A DNA stretch of 8,207 nucleotides from JAVWHX01 sp036639875 (GCA_036639875.1 JAVWHX010000081.1:1-8207); one strand, 5' to 3'; counted from the stretch's first letter, positions 1-6,555 are shown. Program-made: numbers and translations. The notes: generated by a model from the sequence alone, not told the origin.

Positions 1-759
1 GAGAGTGGACAAGAGAACGGTGTATTTAATGAAACAGAGACAGAGATGATTAATAGTATCTTTGAATTTGATGATATATTAGCAGTGCATATTATGACAC
101 CACGTACTGATGTTTTTTGTATAGATATTGATGATTCAATGAGTGAATATTTTGATGAACTTATGGAAATGCATTATACAAGAATACCAGTTTATGAAGA
201 ATCCATTGATAATATCATTGGGATATTGCATATTAAAGATTTTGTGGTTGAAGCATATAAGGTTGGATTTGAAAATGTTGAGATTAGAAAATTACTTAGA
301 AAACCGCACTTTGTATTAGAGACAAAGAATATTGATGAGTTATTTAAAGAAATGCAAAAACTTCATCAACATATTGCTATATTGGTTGATGAGTATGGTG
401 GATTCTCAGGGATTGTCACTACAGAAGATCTTATTGAAGAAATTATGGGTGAAATAGAAGATGAATATGATGAACAAAGTGAACATGGTATTCAAAAGAT
501 AGATAATTCATCTTATCTTATTGATGGTAATATGGATTTAGATGATATTAATGAAGAATTAATGATTGATTTAGAAAGTGAAAATCATGAAACATTAAGT
601 GGATTCTTACTTGATTTGTTAGGGGAAATTCCAGAACAAGGAGAAGAAAGAGTTATTGAATGGAATAACTGTATATTTAAAGTTATTGAAGTCAAAGATA
701 AGAGATTGCATAAGATTGAGTTGATTATTAAACAAGCTCAAGAGGAAAATAAAGAGTAA
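1..759 (+). CDS. CNNM/HlyC-CorC family membrane protein, C-terminal part (5' truncated)
   Basis: The frame is open from base 1, and the residues before the first ATG (base 46) fit the family's linker, so the gene begins outside the window and ATG 46 is not its start. The visible 252 residues hold a CBS-domain pair. The first CBS domain begins with the IMTPRTD motif (visible residues about 31-37). The second contains DEYGGFSGIVTTEDL (about 130-144), typical of this family. A C-terminal CorC_HlyC domain follows (about 163-245). By family knowledge the missing N-terminus would be a DUF21/CNNM membrane domain. These proteins are annotated as hemolysin-like or as Mg2+/Co2+ efflux or homeostasis proteins; the 'hemolysin' label is historical, and the CBS pair probably senses nucleotide or Mg2+-ATP. 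A hairpin terminator directly after the stop separates it from the next operon. Family assignment is sure; the transported ion is not. Confidence 0.93.
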   Translation, partial: ESGQENGVFNETETEMINSIFEFDDILAVHIMTPRTDVFCIDIDDSMSEYFDELMEMHYTRIPVYEESIDNIIGILHIKDFVVEAYKVGFENVEIRKLLRKPHFVLETKNIDELFKEMQKLHQHIAILVDEYGGFSGIVTTEDLIEEIMGEIEDEYDEQSEHGIQKIDNSSYLIDGNMDLDDINEELMIDLESENHETLSGFLLDLLGEIPEQGEERVIEWNNCIFKVIEVKDKRLHKIELIIKQAQEENKE

Positions 760-764
760 CAATG

Positions 765-798
765 AACGACTTATTTTTTAAATGAGTCGTTTTCTTTT
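765..798 (+). terminator. Rho-independent terminator after the CorC-like gene
   Basis: AACGACT (765-771) pairs perfectly with AGTCGTT (785-791). The inner bases extend the stem to about 12 bp, with one G-T pair and a 3-base loop. A T-rich tail (TTCTTTT) follows. It sits 5 bases after the stop codon at 757-759. Confidence 0.9.
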
Positions 799-822
799 AC
801 AATGAATGATATAATATATGAT
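796..822 (+). promoter_or_regulatory. Possible promoter of the 841-2931 operon
   Basis: TATAAT at 810-815 is a perfect -10 but has no good -35 at 17 bases. Alternatively TTTACA (796-801) and TATGAT (817-822) each match consensus at 5 of 6 positions but are only 15 bases apart. Either arrangement starts RNA at about 822-829, immediately before the AAGAGGGA ribosome site. Which one is used cannot be decided by eye. Confidence 0.45.
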
Positions 823-840
823 ATGAAAAGAGGGATATTG

Positions 841-1281
841 ATGGATGCATTGATTGAATTACTATCAGAGACATTATTATGGGAGAGTGTTTCTTGTTAT
901 GTTGAAGAGACTGTTAAAGTATCAAATATTCTAAAGGATATTGTATATATTGATCATGATGTTTTTAAAGAAATTGAAAATGCTGAAATATTGAGTTCAG
1001 ATGAATTTATTATTGATGCACTTACAAAAGAAAACAGCAAATACTATGTAGCATTTCAAATGCCAATTATCTTAGTATTTAGTAATGCTCAAGAACAAGT
1101 TCTACGAGTAACAACAAATGTTATTGGAAGCTGTTATGTTGATGATGAAAATCACTATGATTGGAATCAATATGATTTTGAAAGTATGAATAGATTAGAA
1201 CTATTATCTCATAAAGATTTAGTTCAAAATATTCAATGTAGTTACCAAGATATTGAATGTGATGACTTAAGAGTGATATAG
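841..1281 (+). CDS. Hypothetical acidic protein, first gene of the immunity-like operon
   Basis: I do not recognise this 146-residue protein. It is acidic, with no signal peptide, no membrane segment and no clear motif, so it is probably a small cytosolic protein. ATG codons also exist in frame at 802 and 823. I chose 841 because AAGAGGGA (828-835) lies 6 bases before it, and because both candidate promoters would start RNA downstream of 802. It is followed after 11 bases by a CbrC-family gene and then by an ankyrin-repeat gene, with no promoter or terminator between them, so the three are probably co-transcribed. Size, acidity and company fit an immunity-type protein, but this is inference from context only. 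That a gene exists here is fairly sure; its function is unknown. Confidence 0.75.
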   Translation: MDALIELLSETLLWESVSCYVEETVKVSNILKDIVYIDHDVFKEIENAEILSSDEFIIDALTKENSKYYVAFQMPIILVFSNAQEQVLRVTTNVIGSCYVDDENHYDWNQYDFESMNRLELLSHKDLVQNIQCSYQDIECDDLRVI

Positions 1282-1292
1282 GAGAAATAGAT

Positions 1293-1799
1293 ATGAAAGA
1301 CATTAAGTTTAAATATCATCCTCATCTTTTACAAGATCAAATTTTAGTAAAAGGAAAAGGGATATGTCAATGTTGTGGTCAAGAAGTCAATGAATACATA
1401 CCTACAATGTATTGTGTAGAAGATATTGATTGTATTTGTTTAGAATGTGTTGAGAATGGAAAGGCTGCTGAAAAGTTTGATGGCTCTTTTATTCAAGATG
1501 CTGAAAAAATATTATCTCAAGATAAAAGGGATGAACTGTTTAAACGCACACCAGGCTATGTCAGTTGGCAAGGAGAATATTGGTTAACATGCTGTGATGA
1601 TTATTGTGCATATATTGGTTCAGTTGGCACAAAAGAGTTAGAAGAGATGGGTATTGCAGATGAAGTTTTTAAAGAATATGATGAACGTGATGAATATGAA
1701 GATGCAAGAGAGTATTTGGTTAAAGATGGTATGATGGCAGGATATTTGTTTCAATGCCTACATTGTGGGAAATATCATCTTTGGGTAGATGCGGATTAG
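1293..1799 (+). CDS. CbrC (UPF0167) family cysteine-rich protein
   Basis: This 168-residue protein matches the CbrC/UPF0167 family over its full length. Features seen are the N-terminal FKYHPHLL (residues 6-13), CxxC pairs at C25/C28 and C49/C52, the family core RTPGYVSWQGEYW (85-97), then CCDDYCAYIG (100-109), and a last CxxC pair at C155/C158. The CxxC pairs suggest structural zinc binding. E. coli CbrC is linked to colicin E2 tolerance, and family members are common among small genes near toxin loci. The biochemical role is not known. The start is fixed by AGGAGA (1280-1285) 7 bases before ATG 1293. The gene lies 11 bases after the upstream stop and 10 bases before the likely ankyrin start, so it is mid-operon. 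There is no sign of damage. Confidence 0.87.
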   Translation: MKDIKFKYHPHLLQDQILVKGKGICQCCGQEVNEYIPTMYCVEDIDCICLECVENGKAAEKFDGSFIQDAEKILSQDKRDELFKRTPGYVSWQGEYWLTCCDDYCAYIGSVGTKELEEMGIADEVFKEYDERDEYEDAREYLVKDGMMAGYLFQCLHCGKYHLWVDAD

Positions 1800-1803
1800 G
1801 AGA
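1798..1803 (+). promoter_or_regulatory. Ribosome binding site deciding the ankyrin gene start
   Basis: AGGAGA lies 6 bases before ATG 1810 and overlaps the TAG stop of the CbrC-family gene. The in-frame ATG at 1789 is upstream of this site, inside the previous gene, and has no ribosome site of its own. This favours 1810. Confidence 0.75.
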
Positions 1804-1809
1804 ATTGTG

Positions 1810-2931
1810 ATGTTTCGTTTATTTAAAAAGAAAACTGTTGAAATAGAGGAAATAAGAGTTGAAGAAAAGGTTAAGCAAGATAAAAGAAGAAAAACATTAC
1901 CAAAAGAATTAAAACAATTGATTGAAAATAATAACATTGAAGACATAAAGAAACTTTATAAGAAATGTAGAGAAAATGCTTATGATACCTTTACTGAAAA
2001 TAATGTATTATGTTATAGAGATTTGAGTGAAGAACTGATTAGATGGTTTATTGAACAAGGTTGTGATATTAATTATGTAGGAAGATGGAAGAAAACTCCC
2101 CTTCATTATCAAGCTAGTTATTATGAAAATCATGTCCAGTTATATCTTGATTTAGGTGCAAACATAGAAGCATTGGATTATATGGAACAAACACCTCTTC
2201 ATTATGCAACTGATTCAAAGTCTTTGAATAATGTTAAAACTTTAGTAGAATCAGGTGCTAATATTTATGCTAAGGAGAAGTTGAATAAACTGACACCTAT
2301 TGAATTTATGCTTTTAAGAGGATATCCAATGGATTTGCCTAAAATGTATGAAATTGTTCTTTATTTATTAGAAAAAGGTAATAAGATTACTGATTCTATG
2401 AAAGATTCTATAATAAGAATAGGAAAAGATTTTGAATTCCATAAAAGTAATATGGCAATAGATACAAAAGACATAGAAGAATATTTATATAGGTTTTATA
2501 AGTTGTTTGATGTCACACCAGTTGAACAAAGAAAGATATATGATGGTGTTTCTTTAATTATTCCTAAGAGTCAAAGATGGCAAGATATTCATGAAGAATT
2601 ATGGGATTTGTTAGTTCCTAGTCAAGGTCATGCAAGTACAATACAAGGAGAAGTGGTTCGTATTAACGGCAAAGTTTCTCATGAGATATTAGGGAATGGT
2701 GCTTGTAATTGGGATGAGGATTATAAGGAAATGATAAAATCATTACTGACTTATTTAAGTGCAGGGATATCTTTAAGTGATGAACTTATAGAAGAAGTTC
2801 GTTCTTTGATTCGAGTTATATCTCTAGGTGATGGGGACAAAGAGTTAAATCGATTGGCTGAGATATCTGTTATATGGATACTTGATAATCCTAAACCTAT
2901 TTTATTAGATAAAGTAGATTATAAGCGATGA
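1810..2931 (+). CDS. Ankyrin-repeat protein with a conserved C-terminal domain
   Basis: The protein has 373 residues from ATG 1810. A charged N-terminus (MFRLFKKK, then a Glu/Lys-rich stretch to about 30) precedes ankyrin repeats at about 33-190. Repeat hallmarks are TPLHY (96-100), LDLGANIEA (113-121), TPLHYA (128-133), LVESGANIYA (145-154) and LTPIEF (161-166). The C-terminal half carries LLVPSQGHASTIQGEVVRI (267-285), NGACNWDEDYKEM (296-308) and a helical end. I recall this arrangement from ankyrin-type proteins of bacterial toxin/immunity neighbourhoods, though I cannot name the family. No signal peptide or membrane segment is present, so it is probably cytosolic and binds a protein partner. 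It is last in the operon; a terminator lies about 97 bases downstream. Ankyrin assignment is firm; the immunity role is inference. Confidence 0.85.
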   Translation: MFRLFKKKTVEIEEIRVEEKVKQDKRRKTLPKELKQLIENNNIEDIKKLYKKCRENAYDTFTENNVLCYRDLSEELIRWFIEQGCDINYVGRWKKTPLHYQASYYENHVQLYLDLGANIEALDYMEQTPLHYATDSKSLNNVKTLVESGANIYAKEKLNKLTPIEFMLLRGYPMDLPKMYEIVLYLLEKGNKITDSMKDSIIRIGKDFEFHKSNMAIDTKDIEEYLYRFYKLFDVTPVEQRKIYDGVSLIIPKSQRWQDIHEELWDLLVPSQGHASTIQGEVVRINGKVSHEILGNGACNWDEDYKEMIKSLLTYLSAGISLSDELIEEVRSLIRVISLGDGDKELNRLAEISVIWILDNPKPILLDKVDYKR

Positions 2932-3027
2932 TTTATAATATTTGGTGAGTTTAATTGTATGCATATGAATGTCGCAGGGATGAAAAATAAAACATAAAAA
3001 AGAATTATTGAATGAAATAAGATGGAG

Positions 3028-3054
3028 GTATGATTATATAGTCATACTTTTTTT
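3028..3054 (+). terminator. Rho-independent terminator of the immunity-like operon
   Basis: GTATGA (3028-3033) pairs with TCATAC (3042-3047). One T-G and one T-A pair extend this to an 8-bp stem with loop ATAT. A run of seven T follows. It ends the 841-2931 operon just before the next promoter. Bases 2932-3027 hold no convincing gene. Confidence 0.85.
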
Positions 3055-3067
3055 GTTTGAAATTGTA

Positions 3068-3096
3068 TTGACAATAAGAAGAGAAAGTAATATATT
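3068..3096 (+). promoter_or_regulatory. Promoter of the GntR-ABC operon
   Basis: TTGACA (3068-3073), a 17-base spacer and TATATT (3091-3096) give a near-consensus sigma-A promoter with a predicted RNA start near 3103. It lies between the preceding terminator and the GntR gene. Confidence 0.88.
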
Positions 3097-3104
3097 ATAA
3101 GTAG

Positions 3105-3126
3105 GTTAGTTAGTCAAGTAACTAAC
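3105..3126 (+). promoter_or_regulatory. Palindromic operator, probable GntR (YtrA-type) binding site
   Basis: GTTAGTTA (3105-3112) and TAACTAAC (3119-3126) form a perfect 8-base inverted repeat around a 6-base centre. Each arm is itself a doubled tetramer (GTTA twice, TAAC twice). The site starts right after the predicted RNA start and ends before the ribosome site AAGGAGG (3137-3143), the usual place for autorepression by a GntR-type regulator. Binding is inferred from position and symmetry. Confidence 0.75.
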
Positions 3127-3148
3127 TATATAACATAAGGAGGGAAAT

Positions 3149-3520
3149 ATGAATATTGATGTAAGTAGTGAAAAGCCGATTTTTATTCAGATTGCTGAAC
3201 AGTTAGAAGATTCAATATTTATAGGAGTCTTTCCTGAAGAAACGAAGATTCCTTCTACTAATGAAATATCAGCATTATTCAATATTAATCCACATACTGT
3301 TTTAAAGGGTATGAATATGTTAGTGGATGAAAATATCATTTATAAAAAAAGAGGCTTAGGTATGTATGTGACACCTGGAGCAGTTGAAAAGATAAGATTA
3401 AAGAGACAAGAACAGTTTTATAGTCAGTATGTAGAATCATTGATGAATGAAGCAAAGAAGTTAGGGATGACACAACAACAAATTATTAAAATGATAGAAA
3501 GAGGGTATAAAGATGATTGA
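3149..3520 (+). CDS. GntR family transcriptional regulator, YtrA subfamily
   Basis: At 123 residues this has the short architecture of YtrA-type GntR regulators. A winged helix-turn-helix occupies about residues 9-75: PIFIQIAEQLEDSIFIGVF, then IPSTNEISALFNINPHTVLKGMNML with recognition helix around PHTVLKG, then the wing KKRGLGMYV. A short helical dimerisation tail follows and no large effector domain. By family knowledge it represses its own operon until a cell-envelope signal or drug relieves it. ATG 3149 has a near-perfect AAGGAGG 5 bases upstream. Its last 8 bases overlap the start of the ATPase gene (ATG 3513), so the two are translationally coupled. A palindromic operator lies directly upstream. 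The inducing signal cannot be read from sequence. Confidence 0.93.
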   Translation: MNIDVSSEKPIFIQIAEQLEDSIFIGVFPEETKIPSTNEISALFNINPHTVLKGMNMLVDENIIYKKRGLGMYVTPGAVEKIRLKRQEQFYSQYVESLMNEAKKLGMTQQQIIKMIERGYKDD

Positions 3521-4361
3521 AATTAAAAATGTTTCTAAAGAGTATAAACATGTCAAAGCATTAAATGATGTTTCATTTCAATTTGAAACAGGAAAGATAT
3601 ATGGATTATTAGGGAGAAATGGAGCAGGAAAATCAACATTATTAAAGATTATCTCTAATAGGATTTTTGCATCAGAAGGGCATGTCTATGTGGATGGAGA
3701 AAATGCTCAAGAAAATATAAAGATAAGAGATAAGTTATATTGTATGACAGAAGAAAACTTATATCCTAATCTTAAGGTTAAAGATATCTTTAAATGGACA
3801 GATGAGTTCTATGATAACTTTGACATAGAAAAGGCGTATGATTATGCAGGTAAATTTGAATTAGATACGCAAAAGAAGATGAATTCTTTATCTACTGGAT
3901 ATCGTTCAATATGTAAACTTGTTATTGCTTTATCATTTAATATGCCATACATCATATTTGATGAACCTGTATTAGGGTTAGATGCCAATCATCGTGAACT
4001 CTTTTATAAGTTATTACTTCAAACATATGATGAAGATAAAACAATTATTATTGCAACTCATCTTATTGAAGAAGTTGCTAACTTAATTGAAGATGTTGTG
4101 ATTATTGATAAAGGACAAATATTATTACAGGATTCAGTAGAAAGAATCATGTCTCAAGGATATAGTGTGTCTGGGAATGCTAAAGATGTAGATGAGTATT
4201 GTCATAATGAGAAGGTCATAGGAATAGATGAATTAGGTGGTATGAAGGTTGCCTATATCATGGGTGATGTTAAGAAAGAAGAATTACATGATAAACTACA
4301 AATTTCATCTATGAATCTTCAAAAGTTATTTGTTAAACTAACGGAAAGTGGGTGTTACTAA
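3513..4361 (+). CDS. ABC transporter ATP-binding protein (YtrB-like)
   Basis: The protein has 282 residues with a complete ATPase core in the first 200. Walker A is GRNGAGKST (34-42). The signature is LSTGYRS (126-132), a variant of LSGGQ known in GntR-linked transporters. Walker B is YIIFDEP with D150 and catalytic E151, and the switch histidine is in ATHLIEE (H183). At the Q-loop (about 77-82, CMTEEN) a Glu stands where Gln is usual. The last 80 residues form an accessory domain of unknown role. It should act at the membrane face, driving the permease encoded 1 base downstream. Partnership with a YtrA-type regulator suggests export or removal of an envelope-active compound, or a response to cell-wall stress. 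The start overlaps the regulator's end by 8 bases, with GAGGG (about 3501-3505) as ribosome site. Confidence 0.95.
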   Translation: MIEIKNVSKEYKHVKALNDVSFQFETGKIYGLLGRNGAGKSTLLKIISNRIFASEGHVYVDGENAQENIKIRDKLYCMTEENLYPNLKVKDIFKWTDEFYDNFDIEKAYDYAGKFELDTQKKMNSLSTGYRSICKLVIALSFNMPYIIFDEPVLGLDANHRELFYKLLLQTYDEDKTIIIATHLIEEVANLIEDVVIIDKGQILLQDSVERIMSQGYSVSGNAKDVDEYCHNEKVIGIDELGGMKVAYIMGDVKKEELHDKLQISSMNLQKLFVKLTESGCY

Positions 4362-4362
4362 G

Positions 4363-5076
4363 ATGAAATTAAGTTCTTTGATTAAATATCAATGTTGGAC
4401 AACACTTAAACCATTGATGATATTCTATTCAATATTTTATGGAATTATGGTTGCTAGTTACTTAATAGTTTATTTATCTTTTGGTTCTTTTGATAAAGTC
4501 TGGTTTAATGGGTTGGAAATGTCATGTTTGATTTATTTGATAGTGACTGGATCGTTAGGCTTTAATGAAGATTTTAAGATGGCTATTCAAAATGGATATA
4601 CAAGAAAACAAATCTTTATAGCAACGATAGTTATGTTTACTTTTGTAGTATTGATGATGTCAATTTTTGATACATTTATTACACATAATATTCCTTCTTA
4701 TACATCATTATTTCAAATGATGTATGGATCAGGTCATCATATTTTGATTCAATGGTTGATGTTAGCATTGCTTTATTTCTTTGCAGCTATTGGATCATAT
4801 CTATGTGCACTTATAAGCAATAGGATTGGAAAGAAACCGTTCTATTTTATTCTTATAACAATAGGACTACTTATCTTTATTATCTTACCACTTGTTATTA
4901 ATTTATTTATTCCTGCTGATATTATGATGGAGATAGGTAAAGCAATAACTTGGATTATTGGTTATGCATCTAATGGGGTGATTCATTTCCTTAATCCAAT
5001 CAGTTTTATTATTGTTATGATTGCATTGTTAGGGTGTTTATCATTTGTTATAATTAAGAAAACAGAATTAAAATAA
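4363..5076 (+). CDS. ABC transporter permease, six predicted membrane segments
   Basis: A strongly hydrophobic protein of 237 residues from ATG 4363. Segments are predicted by eye at about 17-39, 51-67, 85-105, 128-151, 160-184 and 212-232. Basic residues lie between some of them and the C-terminus is KKTELK. A GTG at 4348 is also in frame. ATG 4363 is preferred because it follows the ATPase stop (4359-4361) by one base, a normal coupled start; the ribosome site is weak (GTGGG at about 4349-4352). It pairs with the ATPase as the membrane half of the exporter. The sequence itself does not identify the substrate; operon context points to a YtrA-regulated envelope-related transporter. Its stop is fused to the start of a small downstream ORF (TAATG). 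Confidence 0.88.
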   Translation: MKLSSLIKYQCWTTLKPLMIFYSIFYGIMVASYLIVYLSFGSFDKVWFNGLEMSCLIYLIVTGSLGFNEDFKMAIQNGYTRKQIFIATIVMFTFVVLMMSIFDTFITHNIPSYTSLFQMMYGSGHHILIQWLMLALLYFFAAIGSYLCALISNRIGKKPFYFILITIGLLIFIILPLVINLFIPADIMMEIGKAITWIIGYASNGVIHFLNPISFIIVMIALLGCLSFVIIKKTELK

Positions 5077-5210
5077 TGAATAGACAGATCAATTCTTCTT
5101 TAAAGAAGAATGATGATTTTAAGAAAAGCTCTTCTATAGGGATGTTGATATTGTATTGGTTAGCAATAATGATTATTTTATTAATTACTTCTTTTACAAC
5201 AAAGAAATAA
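5076..5210 (+). CDS. Small single-membrane-segment protein coupled to the permease
   Basis: A 44-residue ORF whose ATG shares one base with the permease stop (TAATG at 5074-5078), so ribosomes could re-initiate without a separate ribosome site; none is visible. Residues 1-20 are polar with several Lys and Ser (starting MNRQINSSLKK). Residues about 21-40 are one continuous hydrophobic helix (IGMLILYWLAIMIILLITSF), and the end is TTKK. Being a well-formed membrane segment between the permease and the operon terminator, it is probably a real small subunit or regulator of the transporter. I do not recognise a family. The basic N-terminus and short basic tail leave its orientation unclear. A non-coding read-through stretch remains possible. 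Confidence 0.6.
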   Translation: MNRQINSSLKKNDDFKKSSSIGMLILYWLAIMIILLITSFTTKK

Positions 5211-5221
5211 CAGCATAATAT

Positions 5222-5256
5222 AAGGAACTTATTCTTTTATAGGATAAGTTCTTTTT
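5222..5256 (+). terminator. Rho-independent terminator of the GntR-ABC operon
   Basis: GAACTTATTC (5225-5234) pairs with GGATAAGTTC (5242-5251), 10 bp with one T-G pair and a 7-base loop, followed by five T. It lies 11 bases after the stop of the 44-residue ORF, so that ORF is inside the transcript. Confidence 0.9.
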
Positions 5257-5272
5257 GTTATAAGAGAGGATA

Positions 5273-5301
5273 TTGAGTAGAGAATAGAAATAAGGTATAC
5301 T
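5273..5301 (+). promoter_or_regulatory. Promoter of the 5337 gene
   Basis: TTGAGT (5273-5278), a 17-base spacer and TATACT (5296-5301) predict RNA starting near 5308. This gives a leader of about 29 bases ahead of ATG 5337. Confidence 0.8.
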
Positions 5302-5324
5302 TTTAGTGTGTAGAAATGAAGTTG

Positions 5325-5331
5325 AGGAGGG
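5325..5331 (+). promoter_or_regulatory. Ribosome binding site deciding start 5337
   Basis: AGGAGGG lies 5 bases before ATG 5337. The earlier in-frame ATG at 5316 lies upstream of this site, about 8 bases after the predicted RNA start, and has no ribosome site. 5337 is therefore the likely start. Confidence 0.85.
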
Positions 5332-5336
5332 AATAT

Positions 5337-6323
5337 ATGTTCTTTTTTAAAAAGAAAAAAGATGATAATTTAAAGTTATCAATAAGTCGGGTTAATTTAT
5401 ATTATTATAATGATAAAATTTATTATGGTCATAGAAGTTTTTTAGGACATACTTATAGAAGTGATGTTATTAATGTAGATAATGTGAATATATTATTTGA
5501 TTATTTTTATAATTGTTTAATCAATAATGTATCTGCTGGTAAGAATGCGGGAGCTAGTGAGGAAGCGTTGTGGATAAAGGCATCAGAGAATCAAGATGTT
5601 TTTGATAATATTGTGATTAATAAAGCGAGTCAGTCATATATGGATAAGACATATGAAAGAGATGGTGTAAAATTTTATTTGCCTTTTCATATTGGAATGT
5701 TTGATTGTGATTCTGTGAGTGAGTATCATATTGTGATGATTGATAATGAGTTTGAATTAAGACAGACTGATTATCATATGATAAAAAATGGATTAGGAAT
5801 TAAAGATGTTATTGATAAACATAAAGAGATTACTTCACCAGATGTTATTTTGAAGATGGAGAATACAATTTTAACAGCATTAAGATTAATTGAAATAAAA
5901 AAAGATTTAAAAAAGTTAAAGAAAGAGGAATGTAAAAAATATCGTAAACTTTATGAATTACTAGGTTTAGGGAAAAGTGTGGTTAATAAAACAGTTGATA
6001 TGATAGAAGATGATATATTAGAACCATTAGATCAAAAAGATATTGTTTGTTATATTGATTGGAAATTAGAATTTGATGATGTTTTATATAATATAAATAG
6101 ATTATTGTCTAAAAGAAAATTAAAGAAAATAAGTGTTGAGAGTAAGAAGTTATATGGTGAAGAGGCATTTTATGATTGTCAGAAGTGTTTTCATAATGAT
6201 GAATATCTTCTTTCTCGCATTGATATAGGGAGTGACGGATTTTATATTTGTTTGATTCGTATCTGTGATAAAGAAGATGTGATGAAAGAACTAGAAGCGA
6301 TAGGTTGTCAATATAATGATTAG
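5337..6323 (+). CDS. Hypothetical protein, possible DUF6630-like C-terminal domain
   Basis: The protein has 328 residues and looks cytosolic, with no signal peptide or membrane segment. It opens with MFFFKKKKDD, much like the MFRLFKKK start of the ankyrin protein at 1810. Residues about 12-165 form an aromatic-rich mixed alpha/beta region I do not recognise. A Lys-rich helix (about 172-205) links it to a C-terminal domain. That domain, with YELLGLGKSV (206-215), CYIDWKLEFDDVLYNINRLL (238-257) and IDIGSDGFYICLI (295-307), recalls the DWK and D-x-G-x-D pattern of DUF6630 proteins. That link is from memory and needs a profile search. It has its own promoter and strong ribosome site. DUF6630-type proteins often sit among immunity genes, so an immunity-like role is possible but unproven. 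Confidence 0.8.
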   Translation: MFFFKKKKDDNLKLSISRVNLYYYNDKIYYGHRSFLGHTYRSDVINVDNVNILFDYFYNCLINNVSAGKNAGASEEALWIKASENQDVFDNIVINKASQSYMDKTYERDGVKFYLPFHIGMFDCDSVSEYHIVMIDNEFELRQTDYHMIKNGLGIKDVIDKHKEITSPDVILKMENTILTALRLIEIKKDLKKLKKEECKKYRKLYELLGLGKSVVNKTVDMIEDDILEPLDQKDIVCYIDWKLEFDDVLYNINRLLSKRKLKKISVESKKLYGEEAFYDCQKCFHNDEYLLSRIDIGSDGFYICLIRICDKEDVMKELEAIGCQYND

Positions 6324-6372
6324 AATTGTTTTTAAAGTAACTGTTAGTTAATGAATTGAGTAAGTTTGGTAA

Positions 6373-6528
6373 AGTGAAACTGATTCTTATTTAATCTATA
6401 ATTCTAAAGCAAGAGTTGATATGGCTGATGAGCTCATTAAAAAAATAAATCCTGTTCATAGTTTGAGTGATAAGAAAAGATTAAGTATTGGATTAGGGAT
6501 AATTATAGGAATGTTTTATTTTTTATGA
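6373..6528 (+). pseudogene. Short ORF or 3' remnant of a tail-anchored protein gene
   Basis: From just after a stop at 6370 an open frame runs to TGA 6526-6528. It contains polar, helical-looking sequence (KARVDMADELIKKINPVHS) and ends in a hydrophobic stretch after KKR (LSIGLGIIIGMFYFL). The only ATG starts are 6421 (35 residues, weak AAGAG 5' of it) and later. It looks like the C-terminal end of a larger protein with a terminal membrane anchor. Upstream bases 6324-6372 have stops in all frames, so the 5' part is missing. A terminator directly follows, as expected of a gene's end. A functional 35-residue membrane peptide is the alternative. No family recognised. Confidence 0.35.
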
Positions 6529-6530
6529 AG

Positions 6531-6555
6531 GAGGTACAAATTTGTATCTCTTTTT
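6531..6555 (+). terminator. Rho-independent terminator before the Rpn gene
   Basis: GAGGTACA (6531-6538) pairs with TGTATCTC (6543-6550), 8 bp with one G-T pair and loop AATT, followed by five T. It would end transcripts from the 5337 gene and the short ORF, isolating the Rpn promoter. Confidence 0.82.

Noticed and set aside
802..840. Longer N-terminus for the first operon gene (ATG 802 or 823)
   Set aside because: No ribosome site before either ATG, and candidate promoter boxes overlap them; ATG 841 has AAGAGGGA at good distance.
1121..1303. Minus-strand ORF of 60 codons opposite the first operon gene
   Set aside because: Lies antisense within a tightly packed plus-strand operon, low-complexity His/Ser/Ile content, no ribosome site or promoter.
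1758..1946. Minus-strand ORF of 62 codons opposite the start of the ankyrin gene
   Set aside because: Shadow of the A-rich ankyrin N-terminal coding sequence; the Phe/Leu/Ser content is the complement of Lys/Glu codons.
2932..3027. Small ORFs after the ankyrin gene
   Set aside because: Longest ATG reading is about 12 codons with no ribosome site; the stretch is just the 3' end before the terminator.
6338..6350. Second copy of the GTTAGTTA operator half-site
   Set aside because: Only one arm is present with a TAAC on the wrong side and spacing; expected by chance in DNA this AT-rich.
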